Shown here in pieces: positions 33,805 to 47,184 of a DNA stretch of 64,000 bases. Each line of letters begins with the position of its first letter. Position 1 is the first letter of the stretch. Made by a program: the position numbers and the translations under genes. This DNA is from Cryphonectria parasitica EP155. Taxonomy: Eukaryota > Ascomycota > Sordariomycetes > Diaporthales > Cryphonectriaceae. The notes under the pieces were generated by a model. It saw only the letters and a list, made by a program, of their open reading frames with translations, was not told the DNA's origin and made no database searches. Where the stretch lies: NCBI RefSeq assembly GCF_011745365.1, contig NW_024468913.1, forward strand, positions 2,666,001 to 2,730,000. The letters are read 5' to 3'.

Positions 33805-34634
33805 CTAGCTCAATTTTTGCAGGTATCCTTGGGCGATCAGTCGTTCGACGTCTCCCTGTCTGACGTAGAATTGGCTGTTTTTGGTCAAGGTGATTGCACT
33901 GTATCATTGTCAGTCGCAGCTCAAGGTAAAGGTCCCTGGATAGTAACTACATACCCGTATTCCGTCTGGATCTCACCCGCATCCTTTAACACACGGACGT
34001 CAATAAACAAATCTCTCGGGGGCTCTAGCGTCCCCGTCAAATCGATATCGGTCCATTGTCCCTTATACGCAGCCAGCAGATCACCGTACTGCCTGACGTA
34101 GTCCTCCTCCTGCGGACTGAGGCTGCTAGTCCCGCCATCGTTTGGACGCCCGGCGGCCCCAGGAGCATTCGCACCCCGCGCCCCGTCCCTGACCTGCTGC
34201 CCAGAGAGGTCGACCACGTCTGCACCACGCCACACCAACTCCTCAAGTTTGTCCGTCCTCGTCTTGTGGTAGGCGAGCAGGCACCGCTTGTTCCGCCGCA
34301 TGGACAGGTGATTCGTCAGGAGCGTGCCGGCCGCGCCCTGGTTCGCATTTGGGTCGAACGAGCCTTGGAACGGCTCCAGGATATTGGCGACATCGCGGTC
34401 TAGGTCGCGGACCTCGCGCGCCGCCTCGCGGACGAGCTCAGTCTCGTAGGGTGGCAGATGTGCCAAGTTCTGAGCTCTTTTGGCTTGGACGACCTTTTCA
34501 CTGTCAGAGAGAAAGAGGAGAAGAGGAACAAGGATGTGCGAAAGAAATGGGGAAAAGGGGAAGACAACGCGTGGATGGGATGGTGATGGTGATGCACGTA
34601 AACATACCAGTTTGAGGCCGTGATCACCGTACAT
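33805..34634 (-). CDS. PSF1: GINS complex subunit Psf1
   Basis: Three exons, 34634-34608, 34493-33955 and 33898-33805, give 219 residues. The first exon encodes only MYGDHGLKL, the conserved Psf1 N-terminus. The second begins VVQAKRAQNLAHLPPY and contains the conserved SMRRNKRCLLAYHKTRTDKL segment. The last exon restores the Psf1 C-terminus, which ends in DVERLIAQGYLQKLS. Psf1 is one of four GINS subunits in the CMG replicative helicase at DNA replication forks (family knowledge). The start at 34634 follows the family; an ATG six bases upstream would add Met-Pro. The first intron uses an AAAAG acceptor five bases past a competing CAG, chosen because only it keeps the frame. The gene is divergent from the Ade16/17 gene 525 bp away. 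Confidence 0.92.
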
Positions 34635-35159
34635 AGGCATGGAGAGACATTGGGTGTCTTGAACAGACGACGAAACAAGAAGCCTCTAGACTGCCTCTAC
34701 TGGATTCTGGGGGAGACGAGGTGCAAGCCTTAGACGATGTGAAGGGGAGACGCGTAAAGCAGGTTGTTCTGAAGTATTCTATGGGGACTGGGAAACAAGG
34801 GTTTCTAGTTGCTAGGGGCCCTGTCTCATGCTGGGCTCTGCCCAATGGATGCGGCACGCTTGCATTCCAGCACAACGTCACAGGCCTGGCGGCACCGATT
34901 CCGGCGGGGCAGTGGGACAGGGGCCCCCCAAATTTTTAACTTCAGAACCCCGCGATTTTTCTTGCTGAGGGCTGAGTGTGAGCTTTTAGAGGGGCCGCGC
35001 TCCAAAGGTTGTCGTTGAAGCTCTTTCCAATTCATCTTCAGACTCATATCCCTCCAGACCCGACTTGTAACGTTCTTGTCTTCGCTCTTGAAGAATCCCT
35101 CAGCTCGATTGGATCCCAAGTCTCTTAAAAGCTCGCTAAGCAACAAGCAACATTCCAAG
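34635..35159. promoter_or_regulatory. Divergent promoter region between PSF1 and ADE16/17
   Basis: The 525-bp stretch contains both start regions. No TATA box or known operator could be named. In-frame upstream ATGs for the right-hand gene lie at 35076. Confidence 0.5.
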
Positions 35160-37092
35160 ATGTCCAACCAGGCGAGCGTGGGGCAGCGCATTGCCATCGT
35201 CTCTGTCTACGACAAGACTGGCCTGCTCGACCTGGCCAAGGGTCTTGTCCAGCAGAATGTCCGCATCCTCGCCTCTGGAGGAACTGCCAAGATGATCAGG
35301 GAGTCTGGCTTCCCGGTTGAGTATGCGCGCGCCCGTCCATCTATCTACCTCGCCGTGGTAACTGGCTTACAAGCATTCCGTGCAGAGATATTTCCGCCAT
35401 CACCAAGGCCCCCGAGATGCTGGCTGGCCGCGTCAAGACCCTCCACCCCGCCGTGCACGCAGGAATCCTCGCGCGCAACCTCGCGTCGGATGAGAAGGAC
35501 CTGGCCGAGCAGAGTATCGACAAGGTGGACTATGTTATCTGCAACCTTTACCCCTTCAAGGACACCGTTGCCAAGATCAACGTGACCGTGCCCGAGGCAG
35601 TCGAGGAGATCGATATCGGCGGCGTGACCCTGATCCGCGCTGCTGCCAAGAATCACTCCAGGGTCACGATCCTCAGCGACCCGGCCGACTATCCCGAGTT
35701 CCTCAAGGAGCTCGAGAACGGTGAGGTCAAGGAGTCCAGCCGCCAGCTGTATGCCCTGAAGGCCTTCGAGCACACCGCCGACTACGACGCCGCCATCTCC
35801 GACTTTTTCCGTAAGAAGTATGCTGCCGACGGTCACCAATACCAGGCCCTGCGGTACGGTGCCAACCCACACCAGAAGCCCGCCGAGGCGTACGTCAAGG
35901 AGGGCCAGCTGCCCTTCAAGGTGCTCTGCGGCTCGCCTGGCTACATCAACCTGCTCGACGCCCTCAACAGCTGGCCTCTGGTCAAGGAGCTGAAGCAGGC
36001 ACTGGACAAGCCCGCAGCTGCTAGCTTCAAGCACGTCTCACCCGCCGGTGCCGCGATCGGTCTACCCCTGAGTGCGGAGGAGAAGAAGGCCTTCTTTGTC
36101 GAGGACATCGCAGGCATCGATGAGTCTGGACTGGCCCAGGCCTATGCCCGTGCCCGTGGTGCGGACCGCATGAGCAGCTTTGGCGATTTCATTGCGCTGA
36201 GCGACATTGTCGATGTCGCAACTGCTAGCATTATTTCCAAGGAGGTGTCCGACGGCGTCATCGCACCAGGGTATGAGGATGCGGCGCTGGAGATTCTCAA
36301 GAAGAAAAAGGGAGGCAAGTATCTCGTTCTGCAGATGGATCCCGAGTACGAGCCAAGTAAGAGGGAGGCGCGCACTGTGTACGGTGTGATCTTGGCCCAG
36401 CAGCGCAATGAGGCTGCCCTCTCTCCCGCTTCCTTCAGCACAATCATCACGCCCAAGGACAATGCCAACGTGCCCGAGAGTGCGCTGCGCGACTTGACCG
36501 TCGCCACGATCGCGCTGAAGTACACTCAGAGTAACTCGGTCTGCTACGCTTACCGGGGCCAGATCATCGGCCTAGGTGCTGGCCAACAGTCTCGCATCCA
36601 CTGCACGCGTCTGGCGGGCGATAAGGCCGACAACTTCTGGCTTCGCTTTAACCCCCGCGTCCTTGGCCTGAAGTGGAAGAAGGGCACCAAGCGTGCCGAC
36701 AAGAGCAATGCCATCGATCTGCTGGTTAGCGGCGAGCTGCCCAAGGACGGCCCTGAGCGGGAGGCTTTCGAGGCGACGTTCGACGAGGTTCCCAAGCCTT
36801 TTACCGAGGAGGAGCGTGAGGAGTGGCTCAAGAAGCTGACTGATGTTGCTGTCTCCAGCGATGCCTTTGTGAGTGTCCCTGTTAAACGCCTCTCAAGCCA
36901 TGGATGGCATAGAGTCTAATTAACAGTTTTGCGCAGTTCCCCTTTACCGACAACGTGTACCGCGCCGCCAAGTCTGGTGTCAAGTACATTGCTGCTCCCG
37001 GTGGCAGCCAAAACGACCAGCCCGTCTTCGAGACGGCCGAGAAGCTGGGCATTACCTTCATCGAGCAGAACATCCGTCTGTTCCATCACTAA
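35160..37092 (+). CDS. ADE17: Bifunctional AICAR transformylase / IMP cyclohydrolase
   Basis: Three exons, 35160-35320, 35386-36868 and 36937-37092, give 599 residues. The enzyme performs the last two steps of de novo purine synthesis: formylation of AICAR by 10-formyl-THF, then ring closure to IMP in the cytosol. The N-terminal IMP cyclohydrolase (MGS-like) domain shows [19 protein letters not shown] and [14 protein letters not shown]. The C-terminal transformylase shows the catalytic Lys-His pair at 269-270 ([11 protein letters not shown]), the [20 protein letters not shown] segment, and the terminal APGGSQND...FHH. Length is close to yeast Ade16/17 (591-592). I chose the ATG at 35160 because it gives the family N-terminus; an in-frame ATG at 35076 would add 28 basic, Ser-rich residues. 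Confidence 0.97.
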
Positions 37093-37740
37093 GAGAGACG
37101 GAGAAAGAGAGGGGAGGGAGGGAGGGAGGGAGGTGACTGAAGGACAACAACGGCAGAGATACCCTTCTTAGCTCGGTCATTATTTGCATTTCGCACGTGT
37201 ATGATGTTTATGATGTGACGGGATGGACTCGAAAAATGGGATTGGCATTGGACAAAGGATTATTCAACACGTGTGTGGGAGTTCATTCAACAATTTATTC
37301 ATGATTAGAAATGGCATTCTTGAAAGGGTGCCATGAAGAATCGACATTTTGACAAGACAATCAAATTCTTACTCGACACTTTCCCCATCTTGCCTTGACT
37401 TCTCCCCGTTCACAAGCCTCACAAGCCTCACGTGTTTACTATCGCATAAATACTACCAGTAGTCCATATCTGAAATAGATGTAGAAAGGATCGATCATGT
37501 GCGGTCTAGAGTTGAATAAAGGGCGCAACTGGTCTGGGAACACATCAGCAATTGTGACCTCTAACTCGCAATAACGCTTGAAAGAAATGCCAGCAAAAGG
37601 TAGATGTATGGTTCAGAGATGCACTGAGTGCTTGTTGTTATCCTCATTTGAACAGGTCTTGAGTCTGCTCAGAAACACGGACCAATTTTCTCATCATGTA
37701 GAATATGGGGAAAAGGAAGAAGATGAAGAAGAAGGATGAC

Positions 37741-37756
37741 CTTCTCCAAGGAGAAG
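37741..37756. repeat. Short inverted repeat
   Basis: CTTCTCC-AA-GGAGAAG forms a 7-bp stem with a 2-base loop, 30 bp before a longer hairpin. Confidence 0.6.
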
Positions 37757-37786
37757 CATGTACATACCATTTGGATTTGCATGGTA

Positions 37787-37820
37787 AATGATGGTTTCTA
37801 GACTCAGAGAAACCATCATT
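37787..37820. repeat. Perfect 13-bp stem hairpin
   Basis: The arms AATGATGGTTTCT (37787-37799) and AGAAACCATCATT (37808-37820) are perfectly complementary, with an 8-base loop (AGACTCAG). The hairpin lies in the ADE17-HSP78 spacer. It could be a small-RNA precursor, a transcript-end structure or a protein-binding palindrome. Confidence 0.75.
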
Positions 37821-38048
37821 CACAGTTCAGAAGCTCATCCATCCAATCCGAGATGTGCTAGTCCAGTTGGAACCCCATCTGGGTGTAGGCCATGAAGGTG
37901 CAAGATGGTGACGAAAGGAAGAAGAACAAAGTTAGAGCTTGTTTTCTGGGCAAGAGGTTTTGAAGAAAAGTTTCGCGCCAGGATGCAGGGGTATAGCTTT
38001 ATCGATAAGACATGGACCAGGATCCTGGAGCTTGAATTCTGGAGGACT

Positions 38049-38066
38049 TTCCAGAAGCATCTCGAG
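38049..38066. promoter_or_regulatory. Putative heat-shock element upstream of HSP78
   Basis: TTC-CA-GAA-GC-ATC-TC-GAG has correct 5-bp periodicity: two perfect units and two with one mismatch each. It lies about 175 bp before the HSP78 start. Hsp78 is a known heat-inducible gene in yeast, so Hsf1 control is a reasonable inference. Confidence 0.5.
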
Positions 38067-38240
38067 GTGTCGAGTCTCCAATCTTGAGTCTCGCCATCAT
38101 TTTTTCCATGTCGTCAGTCAGTCAACGAGGCATCCCGTTTGAGCCGCCATTTTTTATTTGAATCCTTGCCACGATGCTACTCTCCTTTTTCCTAATACAC
38201 CTTCTCCTCCCATAGTGCCTTACAACGATCCACCATCATC

Positions 38241-40676
38241 ATGTTGACAAGACGTCAATTTCTCACGTCCACCCGGCGCATCGCCAGTGCGCCGACGATT
38301 CGACGACTCACCCCACGAACGACCGCTCTCCAACCTCTCGCGGCTGGATCACTCTCCACACCATCCCACCAGTCTTCAGCAATAGCAAACACCCCATCGA
38401 TTCAACTTCCCTCCTCTTCCGTCTCGTCCGTCCGTCACTATGCCAACGGCCGCCCCCACCCGCCCGGCGGCACCCACCGGATGAACATGAGCGGCGAGGA
38501 GGAGAAGCCCGCGCTCGAGCAGTACGGCATAGACCTGACCGCGAAGGCGAAGGAGGGCAAACTCGACCCTGTGATTGGACGGGACGCCGAGATCCAGCGG
38601 ACGATCCAGGTGCTCTCGCGGCGCACCAAGAACAATCCCGTGCTGATCGGACAGGCCGGGACGGGCAAGACAGCGATTCTGGAGGGGCTGGCTCTGCGCA
38701 TCGTGCGCGGCGATGTCCCCGAGAGCATCAAGAACAAGCGGGTCATATCGCTTGACCTGGGCTCGCTCATCGCGGGCGCCAAGTTCCGAGGCGACTTCGA
38801 AGAGAGGCTCAAGAAGGTGCTGCACGAGGTCGAGCAGGCCGAGGGCCAGGTGATCCTCTTCGTCGACGAGCTGCACACGCTCCTGGGCCTCGGCAAGGCG
38901 GAGGGCAGCATTGACGCGTCGAACCTGCTAAAGCCGGCGTTGTCGCGCGGAGAACTGCAGTGTTGCGGTGCCACGACCCTCAACGAGTACCGCATCATCG
39001 AGAAGGACGTTGCGCTGGCACGACGATTCCAGCCCATTCTGGTGAACGAGCCGACGGTCGAGGACACCATCAGCATCCTCCGCGGTATCAAGGACAAATA
39101 CGAGGTACACCACGGTGTGCGCATCACAGACGGCGCGTTGGTGGCAGCCGCGACGCTGAGCAACCGGTACATCACCGATCGATTCTTGCCCGACAAGGCC
39201 ATTGACCTGATGGACGAGGCAGCTAGCTCTCTGCGCCTGCAGCAGGAGAGCAAGCCCGAGGATATCATGAAGCTAGATCAGAGGATCATGACCATCCAGA
39301 TTGAGCTGGAGAGCCTGAGGAAAGAGTCCGACGTCGCCAGCCGAGAGAGGAGGGAGAAGCTCGAGGCGGACCTCACGAGGCTCCAGGAAGAGGTCAAGGT
39401 GCTCACGGAGAGGTGGGACAAGGAGCGTGGCGAGATTGAGACCATCAAGCAGACGCAAGCTGAACTCGACCGGGCCAAGATCGAGCTGGAGATGGCGCAG
39501 AGGGAGGGCAACTTTGCCAGGGCCTCGGAGCTGCGGTACAGCGCGATACCAGCCCTGGAGCAGAAGCTGCCCAAGGAAGGAGAGCAGCAGGCATCATCCG
39601 GAGCCACCACCTCGGGTGACACCCTGATCCATGACTCCGTCACGGCCGATGATATCGCCACGGTGGTGGCCAGGATCACGGGTATCCCTGTGTCGAAGCT
39701 GACGAGCGGGCACATTGAGAAGCTCATCCACATGGAGGACAACCTTAGACAAGCCGTCAAGGGCCAGGACGAAGCCCTCAAGGCTGTCGCAAATGCCGTG
39801 CGGATGCAGCGCGCCGGGCTGTCGGGCGAGAACCGCCCACTCGCCTCCTTCTTCTTCCTCGGCCCTACCGGCGTGGGCAAGACGGAGCTGTGCAAGAAGC
39901 TCGCCGGCTTCCTGTTCTCGACTGAATCGGCCGTCGTGCGCTTCGACATGAGCGAGTTCCAGGAGAAACACACCATCTCACGGCTGATCGGCGCACCGTC
40001 TGGCTACGTCGGCTACGAAGATGCCGGGCAGCTGACAGAGCAGGTGCGCCGCAAGCCATACGCGGTGCTGCTCTTTGACGAGTTTGAGAAGGCCCACAGG
40101 GACATCTCGGCGCTGCTCCTGCAGGTGCTTGACGAGGGGTACCTCACCGACGCCCAGGGCCACAAGGTCGACTTCAAAAACACCATCATCGTGCTGACGT
40201 CCAACCTCGGCGCCGACATCCTCGTGGGCGCGGACCCGATCCACCCTTACAAGGAGACCGAGACGGGCGACATCAGCCCGGACGTCAAGAAGGCCGTGCT
40301 CGACGTCGTCGCTGCCAACTACCCACCCGAGTTCCTCAACAGACTCGACGAGTTCATCATCTTCAAGCGCCTCTCGCGTGAGGCCCTCCGCGACATTGTC
40401 GACATCCGCCTCCGCGAGCTCCAGACCCGCCTTAGCGACAGGCGCATCACCCTTGATGTGCCCGACGACATCAGGCAATGGCTCGCCGACAAGGGCTACG
40501 ACCCGAAATTCGGCGCCCGCCCGCTCAACAGGCTGATCACGCACGAGATTGGCAACAGGCTGGCGGATAAGATCATCCGGGGCGAGGTCAAGATGAACGA
40601 TACCGCCGTGGTGGCTATCAGCGCGGATGGCTCAGGGTTGGAGGTACATGCGAAGCCGAAGGGAGGAATAGAGTAG
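38241..40676 (+). CDS. HSP78: Mitochondrial ClpB-type disaggregase Hsp78
   Basis: A single-exon 811-residue AAA+ protein. Residues 1-65 are rich in Arg, Ser and Thr without acidic residues, a typical mitochondrial presequence ending near SVRHYANG. There is no ClpB N-domain, as in yeast Hsp78 (811 residues). NBD1 has Walker A GQAGTGKT (137-144) and Walker [11 protein letters not shown] (about 204-212). A coiled-coil middle domain (about 340-450) is rich in Glu, Lys and Leu. NBD2 has Walker A GPTGVGKT (541-548), Walker [13 protein letters not shown], and the terminal [11 protein letters not shown] sensor-2 region. It resolubilises aggregated matrix proteins together with mitochondrial Hsp70 (family knowledge). 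A putative heat-shock element and an STRE-like AGGGG lie upstream. Confidence 0.97.
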   Translation: MLTRRQFLTSTRRIASAPTIRRLTPRTTALQPLAAGSLSTPSHQSSAIANTPSIQLPSSSVSSVRHYANGRPHPPGGTHRMNMSGEEEKPALEQYGIDLTAKAKEGKLDPVIGRDAEIQRTIQVLSRRTKNNPVLIGQAGTGKTAILEGLALRIVRGDVPESIKNKRVISLDLGSLIAGAKFRGDFEERLKKVLHEVEQAEGQVILFVDELHTLLGLGKAEGSIDASNLLKPALSRGELQCCGATTLNEYRIIEKDVALARRFQPILVNEPTVEDTISILRGIKDKYEVHHGVRITDGALVAAATLSNRYITDRFLPDKAIDLMDEAASSLRLQQESKPEDIMKLDQRIMTIQIELESLRKESDVASRERREKLEADLTRLQEEVKVLTERWDKERGEIETIKQTQAELDRAKIELEMAQREGNFARASELRYSAIPALEQKLPKEGEQQASSGATTSGDTLIHDSVTADDIATVVARITGIPVSKLTSGHIEKLIHMEDNLRQAVKGQDEALKAVANAVRMQRAGLSGENRPLASFFFLGPTGVGKTELCKKLAGFLFSTESAVVRFDMSEFQEKHTISRLIGAPSGYVGYEDAGQLTEQVRRKPYAVLLFDEFEKAHRDISALLLQVLDEGYLTDAQGHKVDFKNTIIVLTSNLGADILVGADPIHPYKETETGDISPDVKKAVLDVVAANYPPEFLNRLDEFIIFKRLSREALRDIVDIRLRELQTRLSDRRITLDVPDDIRQWLADKGYDPKFGARPLNRLITHEIGNRLADKIIRGEVKMNDTAVVAISADGSGLEVHAKPKGGIE

Positions 40677-41347
40677 ATGGATTGGGGTTCCACCAGACTG
40701 GAAGGAAGGAAAAAAAGAATGAATGAGAAAAGGACTTTGCATTGACGGTGTTTTGTGGGCATCTTCTTTTGGTCAGGTTGCATGAAATGGGAGCATGGTA
40801 TGGTAGACGGCTGTCTTCCTTAAGGGAGGACTCTGTGGCGTTTGAATGTATATGTTGTCTCTCTCTTTCATCACATCTCTGCTCTCGATACCAAATACAA
40901 TTGTGTTCTTACAAGAGAATCATCACCACTGCCAACGTGGACATCATCCCTCTTCTATCACTGGCTTGTTTCATCATATAGGGGAATGCCTCTGGTCTTT
41001 CCATTCATCAAAGCATATTTATTATACCTTCAGTCCAAATGAGTTGCTTTTTAAGAATTTGCAGTAGGAATGGGAAGAAAGAAGAGAATTGATTCTTTTT
41101 CTTTTTCCCTTTCCTCTCTGTCTCTCTCCACCAAATCGACTCGAGAATGCAACAGCTGTGAGCCATTCAATTCAACTCCTAGACATGGACAACATCATAC
41201 AACATCATACAAGAATCCCTCCTTGTACGACCAAGCCACACCATACAACCAACCATGCTCATCCGAAGAAAAAGAACAACACACCCCTTCAGACAATCTG
41301 CAGACACCTGCCCGAACCTACGCCCCACGTGCTCTCTCTGTCACACA

Positions 41348-41390
<43 letters not shown>

Positions 41391-42622
41391 CTCATGCCTT
41401 TCTCCGAGCAAGCCCCCCCTTGTTGTCTCAAAAAGAAGGTCCAAACTCCAGATCAACCCAACCCAGCAGACAAGCGATGAACCAGCAACAGGAGCAAGTG
41501 GACCAGAAAGAACCCAAACCCATTCAGCAATACCAATTAAAGGGCTCTTTCCTTCCCATGCCCTTTCTTACCCTCCAAATTCACTATACGGTAAGCAGGA
41601 CATGACCCTTTTGGCCAGGGTGACCCAACAGCCATCAATCATCATCGTCTTCTCAGGCCACCAGGCAACAACTAAAGCGATGCGGCACAGCGGCACACAC
41701 TATTCCAGAACGAACCCCCGCGGCTGAGCCGGATAGATCAGATGGTGCAGAGTTGTTCCGTTGCCGAACTCGCCACCTGTCCCCTCTGCCTGTAGTCTCT
41801 TGTGTGGACCTTGGCATATACGATTTTGCGCGAATACTATATTGAATTTAGACCCCGTCCCCCAAAAAACACTTACGTGACCGCAATGGTGGCGTGGGTT
41901 TTGTGCGAGACAAATGACATTCCAGAAGGCGGGAGCACTTTCCATTTTGACTAACGTCAGGCCACACGATATCATTTATGAGAAGCCGCTTATCAAAACC
42001 CGAGGGGAGCATGGGGTGGGGGGGGGGGAGGGGCTTTTGGGAGGCGGTTTGTATGGGGAAAACAGAGCAATTAACCAGTCTATGTAAAGTTGACGACGAA
42101 CATGAAAAGACTCCAGCTTTGCAACGGGGATAGTGAAATGGTGTTATGAACGAACTTCCCTATTTTCTCTGCTCGCACACCCGAAGCCCCGGAAGAGGAC
42201 GAGGAGCATGGGGCGAGGAGCCAAGAAACAACAAAAGGCACCGTGAGGTCGCCCGCCCCAGACTCATGCCCTTCTCCCTCCCCTTATCACAAAGCTGCCA
42301 TTGAGAAAAAGGGGGCCCATGACGTTCTTAGTAGAGGAAAAAAGAGTCAGAATCATTCCACAAATCGTACAAAGATTCCAAGAGCCCCCCCTTGCGCCCC
42401 TTCCCACCCTTCATGCCGCAAAAAGACCAAACACGCGAAACGTCCTCCGACTGCTCCCACGAGCGGTCCCACTATGAATCGCTCATGACCCATCACAAGG
42501 AGATGCAAAGTTCATGGGGTGAGAGCGTCCATCCATGTATCATGTCATTCGATCGTCGTGAGATTGCCCTGCGAAGTAACCGAATGGGCCCCGGCGGATC
42601 GTGTCCCTCGACCGTGACCGCT
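40677..42622. other. 1.9-kb intergenic region
   Basis: No supported gene is seen; open frames at 41089-41727 run through an (AC)20 repeat and are compositional. It contains the 3' flanks of HSP78 and ARF1, which converge here, and a G-rich run near 42016-42028. Confidence 0.6.
41349..41388. repeat. (AC)20 microsatellite
   Basis: Forty bases of perfect AC dinucleotides in noncoding DNA. Confidence 0.95.
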
Positions 42623-44982
<2,360 letters not shown>

Positions 44983-45786
44983 ATGCAGTTCCTTTCAGCC
45001 TCGTCGCTGCTTTTGGCAGCAGCAGGCCTGTTCTCGTCCACGGTGGTGGCCCACAACATCCAACTGCCCGCCCATGGCCGCGAGTGCTTCCACGAGCAGC
45101 TGCATAAGGATGATAAGATGACCGTGTCATTCCAGGTCGGCGACAGAGAATTCGGCAGTGCAGGAAACCTGGACATTGACTTCTGGGTATGGATCGCTCG
45201 TCCACCTGGTCCCGTGTCCTCAACGAAGGGGGAAGAGGAGCAGTAGTATGGCTAATAAGGGCAAATCAATCCCCCTCTGAACAGATTACGAACCCCTCAG
45301 GCCAGTACGAGGTCTTCGAGAAGTCCGTCTCCAACGGCGACCACTCCTTCGATGCCAAGCACGACGGCAAGTTCATTTACTGCTTCGGCAACGACCACTG
45401 GGGCGCCTCGAGCAAGGAGGTCTCGTTCAACGTCCACGGCATCGTCTACGTGTCAGAGTCGGACGCGCCATCCGATCCTCTGGAGGCTGAAGGTAAGTCT
45501 GCTGCTTATCTGGCTGCCTGTTTCTGCCCTGCCATCCCGTCCCGAGGTATGCTGCTGACCAGCTGGGGAAAACAAAACAGTCAAGAAACTGTCCGACCTC
45601 CTCGCTCAGGTCAAGGACGAGCAGTCCTACATCGTTGTTCGCGAGCGCACCCACCGCAACACCGCAGAGAGTACAAACAGCCGCGTCAAATGGTGGAATG
45701 TCTTCATCCTCGGCGTCGTCATTGGCGAGTCCGTGTTCCAGGTCTGGTGGCTGAGGAGATTCTTCGAGGTGAAGAGGGTAGTGTAG
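44983..45786 (+). CDS. EMP24: p24-family cargo receptor, Emp24 class
   Basis: Three exons, 44983-45186, 45285-45492 and 45581-45786, give 205 residues. Signal peptide about 1-23 (ending VVA), then a GOLD domain with two cysteines (GRECFHEQL and YCFGNDHWG) that form the family disulfide, a coiled-coil segment containing QVKDEQSYIVVRERTHRNTA, one transmembrane helix (WNVFILGVVIGESVFQVWW) and a short cytosolic tail, RRFFEVKRVV. The near-identical coiled-coil segment and the FF tail mark it as the p24-beta (Emp24) subfamily. It cycles between ER and Golgi in COPII/COPI vesicles and helps export GPI-anchored proteins (family knowledge). Confidence 0.95.
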
Positions 45787-47184
45787 AAAAAGAAAAGACG
45801 AAAGCGAGTCTGGGATGCAAGGGAAGAATCTTTGTGTATAGGCTATGGCATACTGGGTGTTGAATGCAGCGAGTTTACTTTTCCTTCTTCTATTACATAC
45901 CCATGCGAATTCAACAGAACTCTCGGACGCAAGAGACAGTCTCCAATTGAAAAGCGTACTTGGCGTATGTAAGGATAGATGTCAAAAAACAAAAATCGAC
46001 GAAAGGAAGGGGTGTGAAAGGGGGCATGGATCACAGGGGACGGCTTTAATGATATCATATGAATACAGGAATGCATAAGACCAACATCAATTGTCCTGGT
46101 TGGCACAGCATACTCCTGTCTTGGTTGCGAGGAAATGAGCTTCGACTCTTCAAGGACAATATCGGACATTAGACCTAGACATAAGGTTACCAGGCCGCAA
46201 GAGCTCTCGACCAGGCAAGAACAAGAGAACCCAATATCCACCAAAATGGATTCAGTGACTACTCAAAGTCAACGACAAATAGATTCTTGATAGACAGGCC
46301 AGAAATAGAGGCACAAGGCCAAGAAAGTAGTTGACACAGAACGATACTATATATACCAAGTAGAGAGTTTCGAACTCCCTTCTGCCTCCATTCACGTAGG
46401 TCAATCAATGTCATGTTGCACCATGCCTCGAACACCAGAGAACATAATACACCAGAGATGTGTAATGCGAAGGATGAACGCAGATCAATCTCTCCAAAAT
46501 GCGCAATACTGTAGATGAACTCTCACTCTCACACACCAAACATGCACATGCTCCTGGGACAAAAGGAAAGGTCACTGGATCTCGTCTTCAATCATCACTC
46601 ATTATTATAACACCACAGCCAGGTGCTGGGTCTAGACTATTCACGAGAAAGTTATGTACATCCCAGGGGACTATTCTCATGGTGTGGGGAAGGCTTCCCC
46701 ATCCTTTCATCGCCGTCCCTGATATACAAACAACCTCATGGTTGTCTATGCAACAAAAGAGTGAGAAGGAAAAGTCCCATGTACAATCTGGGAATGAAGA
46801 CGGTGGTGAAAATAGAAAGAAAAGAACCCCGATGCTGTGTACCAATGGTATTTCCTGCTTGTGAGCAACCATGCCACCAAGATCTCTCCCGTTAGCAGCC
46901 CAGAACACCCCATTTGCTTGCCCCGGAATGACGCCTTAAAACTCCTTTGATGGCCCCGTCCCTCTCCCTTGCCAGATGATGTTGGCTCTCATATAACAAG
47001 GCTTGGCCGTGTGAAACCCCAGTCGGCGGCGGCCGATCCAAGCGGGGTGTCCATCTCGCATAAGCCTTGCTTGAGGCACAGCCTCTTCCTCCACGATGGA
47101 TCCCTTAACACCATATTAACCCTAGAGGGCCAGCCCGACGCCCAGCTATCTGGTTGGATTTTCCTCACGTTCTCAATCACCCGC
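45787..47184. other. 1.4-kb convergent spacer
   Basis: Lies between the EMP24 stop and the stop of the DUF3405 gene on the opposite strand. No gene is seen. Confidence 0.6.

Larger units (their letters stand above)
37093..38240. other. Spacer upstream of HSP78 with hairpins and stress motifs
   Basis: No gene is seen. A GGGA-repeat purine tract follows the ADE17 stop (37095-37133). Two inverted repeats lie at 37741-37756 and 37787-37820, and heat-shock-like motifs lie nearer the next start codon. An AGGGG (STRE-like) site is at 37987-37991. Confidence 0.6.

Noticed and set aside
41089..41727. 212-codon plus-strand frame
   Set aside because: Runs through the (AC)20 microsatellite giving Thr-His repeats; no conserved segment.
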